From contig VOPR01000025.1 of the NCBI GenBank assembly GCA_009594995.1, positions 86,705 to 150,704 on the forward strand: a DNA stretch of 64,000 nucleotides, written 5' to 3'. The translations under genes were made by a program, and so were the position numbers. Each line of letters starts with the position of its first letter. Position 1 is the stretch's first letter. This DNA is from Nitrospira sp. (GTDB lineage Bacteria > Nitrospirota > Nitrospiria > Nitrospirales > Nitrospiraceae). Of the stretch, positions 54,449 through 64,000 are shown piece by piece. The notes beneath the pieces are model-generated. The model searched no databases. It saw only the letters and a program-made list of their open reading frames with translations, and had not been told where the DNA came from.

Positions 54449-54964
54449 ATGAAGCATCTCTTACACACAATCCTATTCGCAATGACCGTAAGTCTCGGAA
54501 TGACGCCGATCATCTCTGTCGCAGCCGAATCCGCCGCGCCAGGCCCACAGAGTGTCTCCGGCGACCTGCTGAAGATCGAGGGAGAGTTCTATACGGTGCA
54601 TGACACGGCTGGCCATGAAACACGGGTGCACGTCGACAAGACGACGAAGCTGGACGGCACGTTCAAGACCGGCGACAAGGTCGAAGCCCAGGTGACGGAC
54701 AAAGGACATGCATTTCTCCTGAAACACATGAATGTGGCGAGCGCTGGTGCGGCAGCACCAGGCCCACAGAGTGTCATCGGCGACCTGCTGAAGATCGAGG
54801 GAGAGTTCTATACGGTGCATGACACGGCCGGCCACGAAACGCGGGTGCACGTCGACAAGACGACGAAGCTGGACGGCACGTTCAAAACCGGGGACAGGGT
54901 CGAAGCCCAGATAACGGACAAAAACCATACACTTTCCATGCGACACGCAAACCCGGCGAAGTAG
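54449..54964 (+). CDS. Exported protein with two near-identical tandem domains
   Basis: 171 aa from the ATG at 54449, with AGAAGGAG upstream. A signal peptide (HTILFAMTVSLGMTPIIS to AAE) is followed by two copies of one unit of about 60 residues (GDLLKIEGEFYTVHDTAG, ETRVHVDKTTKLDGTFKTGD, VEAQVTDKGHA). The DNA copies at 54539-54703 and 54758-54922 are nearly identical, 73 codons apart. The unit is a small beta barrel, OB-like, as in exported ligand-binding proteins of unknown role. A strong terminator follows. Confidence 0.82.
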   Translation: MKHLLHTILFAMTVSLGMTPIISVAAESAAPGPQSVSGDLLKIEGEFYTVHDTAGHETRVHVDKTTKLDGTFKTGDKVEAQVTDKGHAFLLKHMNVASAGAAAPGPQSVIGDLLKIEGEFYTVHDTAGHETRVHVDKTTKLDGTFKTGDRVEAQITDKNHTLSMRHANPAK

Positions 54965-54976
54965 AGATTCCTGAAC

Positions 54977-55009
54977 ACAGATGGGGCCGATAAGGTCGGC
55001 CCCATCTGT
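54977..55009 (+). terminator. Terminator after the duplicated-domain gene
   Basis: ACAGATGGGGCCGA and TCGGCCCCATCTGT are perfect 14 bp arms with a TAAGG loop, 12 bp beyond the stop codon. Confidence 0.85.
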
Positions 55010-55162
55010 GCTTCGCAGGAGAAACGTTGCCCCGTTAACGCCCAGCTGTCGCTCCTACTACCTCCCAGCCAACGCCGGTAAAGCTCCACGCCCGCTTCTG
55101 CCCGACCGCCGGTGATACGATCGCTTCACCGTTCTTAGTAATTTCTCACTCAACTCTATTGT

Positions 55163-55680
55163 ATGGCGGCCCAAGGAACAGCCGCATACTATCCCGCGAC
55201 GTTCCTTGCCAAAGTGGCAACAGCACAACCATCCTGAAATCACGAAAGAAAGACGCCCTGTTTTCGCAAGGAGAGGCCGGTCTCAAGCAAAGGTCAAGAG
55301 GCCGTCGTCGCTATCCTAGAACGAACCGCATTTTTTGATGAAGGCTGTCTCGCCGGCCAACGTGTCCGCATGGCAACCGCCACGCACCGGAATCCTCACG
55401 ATCGTGCGCATCGATAACAGTGTGAGATTCAGTGGCTCCACGACGAGCAACCTTTTCAGAGCTATTCACGATCTCTTTGCGTTCCCGCAACATTCGCATG
55501 GAGGCGGACCTGGCAGGCTAACTCTTCAATGTCAGCGAAAAGCGTCTAGCGCGGGGGCTCCTGCTGCTGGCCCATTTCGGGAAAGAAAGCACACCGGGAA
55601 CGGTCATTCATCGAATACAACGGCGGGTGCGCGTACACACTTCAGGAGGGTTCGGTGGTTTCAGAGGTGAGGTCAGCCGC
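55163..55680 (+). pseudogene. Crp/Fnr-family regulator, decayed
   Basis: Pieces of a cNMP-binding regulator appear in order but in different frames. YYPATFLAKVAT starts at 55187. TILKSRKKDALFSQGEAG follows after a frameshift. KGQEAVVAILERTAFFDEGC and LAGQRVRMATATH come after a deletion of about 20 residues. FSELFTISLRSRNIRMEADL, an in-frame stop, then LFNVSEKRLARGLLLLAHFG complete it. The DNA-binding end is not recognisable. Multiple lesions show it is dead. Confidence 0.8.
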
Positions 55681-55792
55681 ATGTGGCCGGCTGCAGGATG
55701 CATCAATTTGGACTGTCCGGAAGACGCCGTGGTACGCTTCGTTAGGCGCCCTCATCAGGTGGAGAACCGAGAGACACTGGGATCAGCAACCA

Positions 55793-55820
55793 GCGCTCGA
55801 CCGGACTGCGCTACGCCCCG
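55793..55820 (-). pseudogene. 5' fragment of a tRNA-Pro-like gene
   Basis: On the minus strand, CGGGGCGTAGCGCAG (acceptor 5' strand and start of the D-arm) is followed by TCCGGTCGAGCGC, which closes a D-arm. No anticodon arm follows. 17 bp are identical to the intact tRNA-Pro at 53717. The stop codon of rdgB (TAG) lies inside this fragment. Confidence 0.65.
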
Positions 55821-56425
55821 ACTGAATTCTGTTCGGCCATCATCTGCTGCAGCAACGTCTTCGCCTGGGCAAAGGCGCGGGCACGATGGCTGATTTGATT
55901 CTTCACCTCCGGCGGCAACTGCCCCAGCGTCTGGCCATACTCCGGCAGAATAAAGACGGGATCATACCCGAATCCATGGGAGCCGGTGGCCGATTCGGCA
56001 ATCATCCCATTCAAGACACCTTTGGCCGACATCGTCTTGCCGCCGGGAAACGCAATGGCCGCCACGGTCACAAAGCGGGCACCCCGTTGAGCAGGCGAAA
56101 CTCCGTGCAGCTCTTGCAATAACTTCCGGCAATTGTCTTCGTACGTGGCATGTTCGCCTGCATAACGCGCGGCGAAGGCTCCTGGTCGTCCGTTCAGGGC
56201 ATCGACCTCCAGCCCGGTATCATCCGCAACGGCCGGTAATTCAGTATACCGGGCGATCTCGACCGCTTTCTTCATCGCGTTCGCTTCGCAGGTGTCGCCG
56301 TCTTCCACCACTTCCGGGGCCTCGGGAAAATCATCAAGGGTTCGGATGGTGATGTCCAAACCACTCAGCAGCGCAACGAGCTCCTGCTTCTTATGCTGAT
56401 TTCTGGTGGCCAGCACGATCTGCAT
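55811..56425 (-). CDS. rdgB: XTP/dITP diphosphatase RdgB (HAM1 family)
   Basis: 204 aa. The family motifs are all present: LATRNQHKKQEL, ADDTGLEVDALNGRPGAFAA, GYDPVFILPEYGQTLGQL, and the C-terminal SHRARAFAQA. The enzyme removes non-canonical purine nucleotides (XTP, dITP) to monophosphates. It starts 2 bp after rph, the conserved rph-rdgB pair. The last codons (SVGA and the stop) are read from the tRNA-like fragment. Confidence 0.95.
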   Translation of the reverse strand: MQIVLATRNQHKKQELVALLSGLDITIRTLDDFPEAPEVVEDGDTCEANAMKKAVEIARYTELPAVADDTGLEVDALNGRPGAFAARYAGEHATYEDNCRKLLQELHGVSPAQRGARFVTVAAIAFPGGKTMSAKGVLNGMIAESATGSHGFGYDPVFILPEYGQTLGQLPPEVKNQISHRARAFAQAKTLLQQMMAEQNSVGA

Positions 56426-56427
56426 GG

Positions 56428-57171
56428 TCAGCTCAGGGAACCGATCAGCGACTTTTGCAGATCCACCAATTCGCGAATCGCGCCCCAGCCGAGATCGAGA
56501 AACTCATCCATATCTTTTTTGTTGAAGGGCGTCTTTTCCGCCGTACCCTGGACTTCGACATACTGACCGGCGCCGGTCATCACGAGATTCAAATCCACTT
56601 CGGCATGCGAGTCTTCTTCATAGGCCAGGTCCACCATCACCTGCCCCCCGACTTTTCCGATACTGATGGCTGCCAGATAGTCGGTCAACGGATTGACCTT
56701 GAGCAACTCCCGCTTTTTCAAGACGGCCACGGCATCCGCCAGGGCAATGAACGCTCCGGTAATGGAGGCGGTGCGAGTCCCGCCATCGGCCTGAATCACG
56801 TCGCAATCGATCCAGATGGTCCGTTCACCCAAGCGCCCCGTATCGATGACGGCGCGAAGAGCCCGCCCGACCAGGCGTTGAATCTCCAACGTGCGGCCGC
56901 CCTGCTTGCCCTTGACCGATTCCCGCGGTGAACGATCGTGTGTCGCCCGCGGCAGCATGGCATACTCAGCCGTCACCCAGCCGGTGCCCTTCCCTTTCAG
57001 GAAGGGTGGCACTTTTTCCTCAACAGACGCTGTGCAGATGACCTTGGTGTCGCCCATTTCGATCAGGACGGAGCCTTCGGCATGTTTCGTAAAATTGCGC
57101 GTGACTTTGACGGGACGGATTTGATCCCGCCGCCGCCCATCGATTCGACCCAGCCCTGCCCCACTCGCCAT
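56428..57171 (-). CDS. rph: Ribonuclease PH
   Basis: 247 aa. The phosphorolytic RNase motifs are clear: [53 protein letters not shown] and [18 protein letters not shown]. The protein forms a hexameric ring and trims tRNA 3' ends using phosphate. GAAGGAG stands before the ATG. It is cotranscribed with rdgB. Confidence 0.97.
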   Translation of the reverse strand: MASGAGLGRIDGRRRDQIRPVKVTRNFTKHAEGSVLIEMGDTKVICTASVEEKVPPFLKGKGTGWVTAEYAMLPRATHDRSPRESVKGKQGGRTLEIQRLVGRALRAVIDTGRLGERTIWIDCDVIQADGGTRTASITGAFIALADAVAVLKKRELLKVNPLTDYLAAISIGKVGGQVMVDLAYEEDSHAEVDLNLVMTGAGQYVEVQGTAEKTPFNKKDMDEFLDLGWGAIRELVDLQKSLIGSLS

Positions 57172-57628
57172 TCGGTCGCACTCCTTCCTGCACAGCCAAT
57201 CTAAAGGAGCGAATTATAGTGAACGGATCCTCAAAGAGCAAATGCACGAGCCCGAACGCGCCCGGTTTCCAAAACTGCGTTTCGGCTGGCATTCAGGGAG
57301 TGCCCCTGTATACTTCAACGTCATGGCACAGGTAGACGTCCATACGACACATCTGAGCACGAGTCACCGGGCCGGCGTCAGAGTTGACGCCCAACCCATC
57401 GCTCCTACCCCGGTCGCTGTAGGATCCTGTCCCGGCATTGCATCGGTTCCCCTCATCACTAGGTAACTTAGCCGGCCCTCACCGCAGCCGACCAGATGAG
57501 GGCTTGATTGGCACAGAAGGTGCACATCCATGAACACAATCACATACTTCAGACTTAGAGCCCGATAACCGATACTGACTCTATCCCTGATCCACCATCA
57601 GGATTACCTTAACCCGCGAGCCAGCCGT
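57172..57628. other. Gene-free stretch with a possible sigma-54 promoter
   Basis: 457 bp between divergent genes. Short frames (for example 57242-57466) have no ribosome-binding site. The only notable item is the sigma-54-like sequence at 57509. Confidence 0.5.
57509..57524 (+). promoter_or_regulatory. Sigma-54-type promoter candidate
   Basis: TGGCACAGAAGGTGCA has GG and GC exactly 10 nt apart, as sigma-54 (-24/-12) promoters require, and matches TGGCAC-N5-TTGCA apart from one base. It lies 105 bp before the response regulator gene. Confidence 0.4.
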
Positions 57629-58807
57629 ATGAGCATTCCGAGCGTCAGTGAAGTGACCACGCAGCAATCGATTCTCGAGAACCGTAACATCCTGATTGTT
57701 GACGACGAAGAACCCATTCGCCGCCTGCTCGGATATCTCCTAGAGCCGCACGGCTATCAGGTCGCACTGGCCGGCGAGGCCCGTGAAGCCCGTCAGCGCA
57801 TGGAAAGCGGGTCCTATGCGATGGTGCTGTGTGATGTGAACATGCCCGGAGAGTCGGGCATGGATCTCATCCGCCATATCCTGACTCAATATCCCTCCAC
57901 GGCCGTTATCATGATCACGGGCCTCGACAGCCCCGTCCTGGCCAATGCGGCGCTGGACATGGGAGCGTTCGGGTACATCATAAAGCCTTTCGAAGCCAAC
58001 GAGGTGCTGATCAACGTGGCGAACGCGTTGCGGCGGCGGAAGTTGGAAATCGAAAATGCCATGCACCGGGAGAATCTGGAGGAAGTCGTCCGGACCAGGA
58101 CGATTGCCCTGCAGCAGGCGCTGGAATGGCTGGAACGCAGCGAAAAAGAGTTGCGCCTGTCGCGAGAAGAAACCATTCAACGGCTGGCCATCGCCGCCGA
58201 ATACCGCGACAGCTCAACCGCGCAGCACATTCAGCGAATGAGCCACTACTGCGAAGTCCTGGCGCGCCGGTACGGGTTGTCGCCGGATCGTTGCGACCTC
58301 ATCCGCACCGCCAGCCCCATGCACGACATCGGCAAGATCGGCACCCCCGATCATGTGCTGCTCAAACCCGGAAAGTTTACACCGGAAGAATTCAAAGTCA
58401 TCACGCAGCATACGGAAATCGGTTACAGAATTCTGGCCGGTTCCGACTCGGAGTTATTGAAAGTTGCCGCGCTGATCGCCTGGACGCACCATGAACGGTA
58501 CGATGGCACCGGCTACCCGCGCGGCATCAAAGGTAACGAGATTCCGCTGGAAGGCAGGATCGTGGCGATCGCCGATAACTTCGACGCCCTCACGACTCAG
58601 CGAGTCTACAAGCCGGCCTACGACTTCGACCATGCGAAGGAACTCATGCTGAAGGAGCGGGGCAAACATTTCGATCCCGACCTGCTTGATATCTTTTTCG
58701 ACTCCATGGTCGACATCAAACGGATCTACGACCAATTTGCAGACCCGAGCTGGTTGTCCGCCTCCCGGCATCGTGCCATCACCCACGACCAGGGAGAGGT
58801 CGCATGA
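57629..58807 (+). CDS. Response regulator with HD-GYP output domain
   Basis: 392 aa. The receiver domain (residues 20-135) has ILIVDDEEP, phospho-acceptor D69 (MVLCDVNMPG) and the Lys in IIKPFEANE. A helical linker (NLEEVVRTRTIALQQALEWL) joins it to the HD-GYP domain. That domain keeps HDIGKIG and HHERYDGTGYPRGIKG, so c-di-GMP phosphodiesterase activity is expected. No histidine kinase gene adjoins it. It overlaps the next gene by ATGA. Confidence 0.93.
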   Translation: MSIPSVSEVTTQQSILENRNILIVDDEEPIRRLLGYLLEPHGYQVALAGEAREARQRMESGSYAMVLCDVNMPGESGMDLIRHILTQYPSTAVIMITGLDSPVLANAALDMGAFGYIIKPFEANEVLINVANALRRRKLEIENAMHRENLEEVVRTRTIALQQALEWLERSEKELRLSREETIQRLAIAAEYRDSSTAQHIQRMSHYCEVLARRYGLSPDRCDLIRTASPMHDIGKIGTPDHVLLKPGKFTPEEFKVITQHTEIGYRILAGSDSELLKVAALIAWTHHERYDGTGYPRGIKGNEIPLEGRIVAIADNFDALTTQRVYKPAYDFDHAKELMLKERGKHFDPDLLDIFFDSMVDIKRIYDQFADPSWLSASRHRAITHDQGEVA

Positions 58808-59301
58808 GCCGCTCGTCACGTAACTGGATCGCTTACCTGTGCGAGAACCTTGCGTCCTCCGGCATGATGCCGACCTGGGAAGCCGCGACCTATCTCACGG
58901 ATAATCTCTTCGGAGACAAACCCAATCCCAGGCTCCTGCGTACCGCCTGTCCATATGAGGATACGACGCATCTGCTCCATCGTCTGTATCAGCCGCTCGT
59001 TGCGGCGGCCACGCGCGATGTGTCGTTGCCTTCGTCCGCTATGATCCACGTGTTTACGGATGTCAGTCTTACCGGCAAGTCTGCGGTGCTGGTGGTCTAT
59101 TTCCCCGGGCACAATCAGCCGCATCAACTGTTGCTGTTGGATGCCGCCAAAGCCTGGGACCTGGTGTTTGAAAATTCAGACGAGTTCAATACCTGGGCGG
59201 AAGAACGCTACCACTGGATCAAGACCGCTCTCATCAGCGTCACAGCCGGCGTGCCAGTCTCCCCGACCCTCCCCTCAACCCTCGAAACCGTCAAGAACTG
59301 A
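58804..59301 (+). CDS. Unknown protein coupled to the HD-GYP regulator
   Basis: 165 aa, translationally coupled to the HD-GYP gene through ATGA. Mixed alpha/beta, cytoplasmic, no signal peptide or membrane segment. Notable stretches are WIAYLCENLASSGMMPTWEA and AVLVVYFPGHNQPHQLLLLD. No family is recognised. The coupling implies a partner role in the same signalling unit. Confidence 0.75.
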   Translation: MSRSSRNWIAYLCENLASSGMMPTWEAATYLTDNLFGDKPNPRLLRTACPYEDTTHLLHRLYQPLVAAATRDVSLPSSAMIHVFTDVSLTGKSAVLVVYFPGHNQPHQLLLLDAAKAWDLVFENSDEFNTWAEERYHWIKTALISVTAGVPVSPTLPSTLETVKN

Positions 59302-59359
59302 CACGTTCCCCGGACGCATAGAGCCTCTTTCTTAGCCCGCAGACGTTTCAACCATTCCG

Positions 59360-62300
59360 TTACGCATCATAGTTGAGGTTGGGCGCCAACCACCGCTCCA
59401 CGTCGCCCACGGAGAGCTTCTTGCGGGTGGCATAGTCTTCCACCTGATCGCGGTTGATCTTTCCGACCGCGAAATACTTCGCCTCCGGATGCGCAAAGTA
59501 GAGCCCACTGACGGCTGCCGCCGGCAACATGGCAAAAGACTCGGTCAGCGTTACGCCCGATTGCGATTCCGCCTGCAGCAGATCGAACAACATGCGCTTC
59601 TCCGTGTGATCCGGACAAGCAGGATACCCAGGCGCGGGACGAATCCCGCGATACCGCTCGCGAATCATGTCCTCGTTCGTCAGCGATTCCGTTTTTCCGT
59701 ATCCCCATTCGACCCGAGCCTGCTTGTGCAGCCATTCGGCGAACGCTTCCGCCAATCGATCCGCCAGCGCCTTGACCATGATGGAGTTGTAATCGTCATG
59801 GTCCTTCTCATACTTCGCGCAGAGCGCTTCGACGCCGATACCGGCCGTCACCACAAACGCCCCCACATAGTCCTCACGGCCGGACGCCTTGGGCGCGACA
59901 AAGTCGGCCAGGGCCAGGTTGAATTGATCGACCGGTTTCTCGGTCTGTTGCCGGAGCGTGTGGAATGTGGTCAGGACTTCCCGCCGATCGCTGTTCCGGT
60001 ACAATTCAATATCATCGCCGATGCTATTGGCCGGGAAAAATCCATAGACGCCGCGCGCCGTCAGTAACTCACCCCGGATGATCTCCTCCAGCAAGGCCTG
60101 GGCATCAGCCAGAAGTTCCTTGGCCTTCGGGCCGACTGTGGCATCCTTCAGAATACCGGGATACCGACCACGCAGCTCCCAGGTATGAAAGAACGGAGTC
60201 CAGTCGATGTACGGCACCAACTCGCGCAACGGCATGCGATCGATTTGGCGCAGTCCGGTAAACGAGGGAGTGGGAATATCGACTGAGGCCCAATCTGTGG
60301 GCATCCGATGACTTCGCGCGGACTCAAGACTACGGAGCGTTTTCGAACCGCGATCCTGGTGTGCCTGCCGGATGCGATCGTAATCGGCGCGAACGGAGGC
60401 GGAAAATTCCTGCATTTGCTGCTCGTTGATCAAACTCCCCACCACACCGACCGCGCGCGAAGCATCGAGCACATGCACCGTGGCCTGATTGTAGGATGGG
60501 GCAATCTTCACCGCCGTATGAGCCTTGCTGGTCGTCGCTCCACCGATGAGCAGCGGCACCGTAAATCCCTGCCGCGTCATCTCCTTGGCCACATGCACCA
60601 TTTCATCCAACGAGGGAGTAATCAGCCCGCTCAGGCCGACGATATCCACCTGTTGCTCACGGGCTGTCGCCAGAATCTTTTCGCAAGACACCATCACGCC
60701 GAGATCGATCACTTCGTAGTTGTTGCAGCCCAACACGACCCCGACAATGTTCTTGCCGATATCGTGCACGTCACCTTTGACGGTTGCGAGAAGCACCTTC
60801 CCGTTCGCGCGGGAGGTGCCCAACCGTTGTTTCTCGGCTTCCATAAACGGCATGAGATAGGCCACGGCCTTCTTCATCACGCGCGCGCTTTTCACAACCT
60901 GCGGCAGGAACATTTTTCCCGAGCCAAAGAGGTCGCCGACGATATTCATGCCGGCCATCAACGGACCCTCAATGACATCGAGCGGCCGGGTGGATTTCTG
61001 GCGGGCCTCCTCCACATCCTGATCGATATAATCCGTCAGTCCCTTCACCAGGGCGTGGGCCAACCGTTCCTCAACCGGCCGCGTACGCCATTCATCATCT
61101 TTGACGGCCGCCTTGCCCTTCTGCTTGACCGTCTCGGCGAACGTCACCAACCGTTCCGTGGCATCGGGGCGGCGATTTAACAGCACGTCCTCCACCAACG
61201 CCAGCAGATCCTTGGGAATTTCTTCGTACACGGCCAGCTGCCCGGCATTGACGATACCCATATCGAGACCAGCCTGGATGGCATGGTAGAGAAACGCCGC
61301 ATGCATCGCCTCGCGCACGACATTGTTGCCGCGGAATGAAAACGAGATATTGCTGACGCCGCCGCTGACTTTGGCCAACGGGAGATGTGACTTGATCCAG
61401 CGCGTCGCTTCAATAAAGTCGACGGCGTAGTTATTGTGTTCTTCAAGTCCGGTCGCAACCGTGAGAATGTTCGGATCGAAAATAATGTCCTGCGGGGGAA
61501 CCCCCACCTGCTCTGTGAGCAATCGATAGGAGCGTTCGCAGATTTCGATGCGGCGCGCGACGGAATCGGCCTGCCCGCGCTCATCGAAGGCCATGACGAC
61601 AATCGCCGCCCCGTACCGACGGATGAGTCGCGCCTGTTCCAGAAACTTGGCCTCGCCTTCCTTCAGACTGATGGAATTGACGATCCCCTTGCCCTGGATG
61701 TTGCGGAGCCCTTCTTCGATGACTTCCCATTTGGAACTGTCCACCATGATCGGCACGCGCGCAATATCCGACTCGGCCGCCAGCAGCCGCAGAAATTTCT
61801 GCATCGCCGCTTTGGAGTCCAGCATGCCTTCGTCCATATTGATGTCGATGACCTGCGCCCCGCCTTCCACCTGCTGGCGGGCAACCGTCAGCGCCTTGTC
61901 GTAGTCGCCGGCCAGGATCAGCTTGGAAAAAGCGGGTGAGCCGGTGATATTCGTGCGCTCGCCGACATTCACAAAGTTCGACTCGGGCCGCACCGTCAAC
62001 GCCTCCAGGCCGCTCAGCCGCATATAGGGCTCCACCTTGGAGGGTTGCCGTGGTGTCACACCCTTAACGGCCGTTGCGATCGAACGGATATGGTCAGGCG
62101 TCGTTCCGCAACAGCCGCCCACAATATTGAGCCAGCCGTTCTGTGCCCACTCACGTAGCTGCGGCGCCAGGGAGTCCGGCGTTTCTGGAAAACCGGTCGG
62201 CAGCAAGGGATTCGGCAACCCGGCGTTTGGATGGCTGCTGACATAGATCGGCGTAAGCTGCGACAGCTCTTCGATCAAGGGGCGCATTTCTTTCGGCCCT

Positions 62301-63043
62301 AACGCGCAGTTCATCCCCACGCTGAGCAACGGCACGTGCGAAATGGAATTCCAGAAGCCTTCGACCGTCTGCCCGGAGAAACCGCGATTGCTTCCGGCCT
62401 GAATGAAGGTGACCGAGGCCATGATCGGCACCTGCCTCGCCCCTTCGGCGAATAGCTGCTGAATTGCAAAAAATGCCGCCTTGGCATTCAGCGTATCGAA
62501 GATCGTCTCAACCAGCAGCAGATCGACGCCACCGTCCAGCAACCCGCGCACCTGTTCGCCATAGGCCCGTACTAGCTCAGGATAAGTGGTGCCGCGCGCC
62601 GCCGCATCATTCGAGTCGGTGGAGACCGACGAGGTCTTGGTCGTCGGACCGATCGCTCCCGCCACAAAACAACGTCGGGCTGGTTGGGCGGCCATGACTT
62701 GCGCCACCGCCCGCCGGGCGCACTCCGCTCCGGCTTTGGAGAGCTCATATCCGAGGTCATCCATCCCGTAGTCGGCCAGCGATACCGATTGAGAATTAAA
62801 CGTGTTGGTTTCGATAATGTCCGCACCGGCTTCGAGATACTGCCGGTGAATCGCCTCGATAACATCCGGGCGGGTGACATTCAGGAGGTCGTTGTGTCCC
62901 TTGAGATCCTTCGTCCAATGCTGAAAACGCGTCCCCCGAAACGCGGCCTCGTCCAGCTTATACCGCTGGATCATGGTGCCCATGGCCCCATCCAGGATCA
63001 GGATGCGTTCTCGCAGGAGGTCTCGAACTTCATGTACCGGCAT
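59360..63043 (-). CDS. metH: Cobalamin-dependent methionine synthase
   Basis: 1227 aa, the same length as E. coli MetH. The homocysteine domain starts with [15 protein letters not shown] and has zinc ligands in [12 protein letters not shown] and [11 protein letters not shown]. The pterin domain has [11 protein letters not shown] and [10 protein letters not shown]. The B12 domain has [20 protein letters not shown], with the axial His. The C-terminal AdoMet activation domain has [15 protein letters not shown]. It methylates homocysteine from 5-methyl-THF. No cobalamin or SAM riboswitch could be recognised in the 187 bp upstream. Confidence 0.97.
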   Translation of the reverse strand: MPVHEVRDLLRERILILDGAMGTMIQRYKLDEAAFRGTRFQHWTKDLKGHNDLLNVTRPDVIEAIHRQYLEAGADIIETNTFNSQSVSLADYGMDDLGYELSKAGAECARRAVAQVMAAQPARRCFVAGAIGPTTKTSSVSTDSNDAAARGTTYPELVRAYGEQVRGLLDGGVDLLLVETIFDTLNAKAAFFAIQQLFAEGARQVPIMASVTFIQAGSNRGFSGQTVEGFWNSISHVPLLSVGMNCALGPKEMRPLIEELSQLTPIYVSSHPNAGLPNPLLPTGFPETPDSLAPQLREWAQNGWLNIVGGCCGTTPDHIRSIATAVKGVTPRQPSKVEPYMRLSGLEALTVRPESNFVNVGERTNITGSPAFSKLILAGDYDKALTVARQQVEGGAQVIDINMDEGMLDSKAAMQKFLRLLAAESDIARVPIMVDSSKWEVIEEGLRNIQGKGIVNSISLKEGEAKFLEQARLIRRYGAAIVVMAFDERGQADSVARRIEICERSYRLLTEQVGVPPQDIIFDPNILTVATGLEEHNNYAVDFIEATRWIKSHLPLAKVSGGVSNISFSFRGNNVVREAMHAAFLYHAIQAGLDMGIVNAGQLAVYEEIPKDLLALVEDVLLNRRPDATERLVTFAETVKQKGKAAVKDDEWRTRPVEERLAHALVKGLTDYIDQDVEEARQKSTRPLDVIEGPLMAGMNIVGDLFGSGKMFLPQVVKSARVMKKAVAYLMPFMEAEKQRLGTSRANGKVLLATVKGDVHDIGKNIVGVVLGCNNYEVIDLGVMVSCEKILATAREQQVDIVGLSGLITPSLDEMVHVAKEMTRQGFTVPLLIGGATTSKAHTAVKIAPSYNQATVHVLDASRAVGVVGSLINEQQMQEFSASVRADYDRIRQAHQDRGSKTLRSLESARSHRMPTDWASVDIPTPSFTGLRQIDRMPLRELVPYIDWTPFFHTWELRGRYPGILKDATVGPKAKELLADAQALLEEIIRGELLTARGVYGFFPANSIGDDIELYRNSDRREVLTTFHTLRQQTEKPVDQFNLALADFVAPKASGREDYVGAFVVTAGIGVEALCAKYEKDHDDYNSIMVKALADRLAEAFAEWLHKQARVEWGYGKTESLTNEDMIRERYRGIRPAPGYPACPDHTEKRMLFDLLQAESQSGVTLTESFAMLPAAAVSGLYFAHPEAKYFAVGKINRDQVEDYATRKKLSVGDVERWLAPNLNYDA

Positions 63044-63230
63044 GACTACCTATGTCTTTCTGCCACCGGACGTCAGGCGTGCGCCGACTGCGTCGATGAC
63101 TCGCAATGGATCGGCATCATATCGGGAACGGTCTTTTTTCAGCAAGCCATGGCCGGCTCTCCGCCTTGACATTGACTACCTCCGCCGATACGATGCCAAG
63201 CAGTGTCTGGGTCGAGCCTGAGTGAATTGT

Positions 63231-64000
63231 ATGGCGCATCAGACAGTCACCCGCCTGCTTATTCTCGTTCTCCTCTGCATCAGCGTCGTCGGACCGGAAC
63301 GCCCCCGCACCTTTGCCGGCCCCTATTTTGACGACGGCTATCTCGGGCTGACTCAAACCGAACTGCACGAGAAACTGGGCCTGCCCCAGGCCGTGCGCGA
63401 CCGTAAATCCGCCTTGCGCGTCTTTACTTATTACCCAATCAGCGATTGGGATCAATACTTCAAGAAAGTTGCGTCGCCTGAAAACGGAGAGGATGTCTAC
63501 ACCTTTAAACGTGACGGCATCGATATCCGCTATTCATTCAGCTACACCTTCGATCCGAACGATCATAACGAGCAACGGCCGCTGTTCGTTCGCCTGGTCG
63601 ATATTGAATTTTCTCCGCCGGTAGCCTTGAGCAAAATCCCGCAACTCGTGCCGGAGTTCACACCATCCGATGACGCGTCAGCGCCGGTATTCCGATCCAA
63701 CATCATGCTGTTGTTTTTTTCCGGGAAACCTTCGGCGGATGCGCGTTTCATTGTGCGGGAGAAGGGGAAGGACGCCCTCGACTGGTCACTCGCGTTCCAG
63801 ATGTTCGCCCTGCAAGGCCTGCCTGATCCCCTGACGGCGAAGGCTCCGATCGATCGGTTGGAAATCAGTACCCAAAGTCTCCCGCTGGTCAAACTACGGC
63901 AGCGCAATACCCATGAGCCGGTCCTCAACCCCTATTCCAAAGCCTTCGCCCAACAGCCGCCGCCTGCGCCTGCAGTGAAAAAGATTCCCGTGCCCACGTA
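63231..64000 (+). CDS. Exported protein of unknown function, 5' part
   Basis: 256 codons are visible and the frame runs off the window. It starts at the ATG at 63231. A signal peptide (TRLLILVLLCISVVGPERP) precedes FAGPYFDDGYLGLTQTELHE. The mature part is a mixed alpha/beta sequence with VFTYYPISDWDQYFKKV and YTFKRDGIDIRYSFSYTFDP. The end visible here becomes Pro-rich (QQPPPAPAVKK). No family recognised. It is divergent from metH with 187 bp between the starts. Confidence 0.75.
   Translation, partial: MAHQTVTRLLILVLLCISVVGPERPRTFAGPYFDDGYLGLTQTELHEKLGLPQAVRDRKSALRVFTYYPISDWDQYFKKVASPENGEDVYTFKRDGIDIRYSFSYTFDPNDHNEQRPLFVRLVDIEFSPPVALSKIPQLVPEFTPSDDASAPVFRSNIMLLFFSGKPSADARFIVREKGKDALDWSLAFQMFALQGLPDPLTAKAPIDRLEISTQSLPLVKLRQRNTHEPVLNPYSKAFAQQPPPAPAVKKIPVPT

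Noticed and set aside
63044..63230. Cobalamin, SAM or SAH riboswitch ahead of metH
   Set aside because: No B12-box, SAM-I or SAH core sequence could be recognised by eye; a covariance-model scan would decide.

Overview
The window is about 64 kb of GC-rich bacterial chromosome, roughly 60% GC by eye. Gene content fits a Gram-negative of the Nitrospira type: a form IV RuBisCO-like protein, a PEP-CTERM protein, HD-GYP and PilZ (c-di-GMP) proteins, many lipoproteins and an outer-membrane barrel. This assignment is an inference from gene content; there is no rRNA or marker alignment behind it.

Layout. 1-8.7 kb: tRNA methylthiotransferases (mtaB-like end, miaB), a lipoprotein, a small repair operon (MutY lacking its C-terminal domain, Nudix hydrolase, PolB-type exonuclease), PilZ, an acetate-uptake-type permease, a 125 bp palindromic repeat and an SDR enzyme. 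8.7-13.5 kb: a YhaO/YhaN-like nuclease-ATPase pair. 13.8-15.5 kb: a 12-cysteine mini-protein divergent from an ECF sigma factor with a cysteine-rich tail, a toxin-antitoxin pair, and a cysteine-free IscA-like protein. 15.7-31.5 kb: Nudix, rRNA methyltransferase, trehalose-phosphate synthase, a repeat lipoprotein, Lon, MsrB, envelope proteins, a cyclase/RuBisCO-like divergent pair and a degenerate HD-GYP protein. 31.6-40.8 kb: B12-type radical SAM protein, PEP-CTERM protein, peroxiredoxin, pentapeptide protein, DUF748 protein, YCII and VOC proteins.

41.16-49.20 kb is an integrated island. It is bounded by a perfect 45 bp direct repeat of the 3' end of tRNA-Arg(TCT). Its right half is a GC-rich mobility module: excisionase-like HTH, replication-type protein, zinc-finger proteins and a tyrosine integrase. 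Its left half is AT-richer cargo: a HEPN-motif protein, and a reverse transcriptase co-oriented with a proteasome/HslV-like Ntn-hydrolase protein. That RT + Ntn-hydrolase pair, with a structured non-coding stretch ahead of the RT, is the best candidate for an undescribed (probably anti-phage) system here.

49.2-64 kb: acyltransferase, CHAP amidase-like protein, cytochrome P450, tRNA-Pro, a second scarred region (internally duplicated secreted protein, Crp/Fnr pseudogene, 5' half of a tRNA fused to the end of rdgB), then rdgB-rph, an HD-GYP response regulator behind a possible sigma-54 promoter, metH, and the start of an exported protein running off the window.
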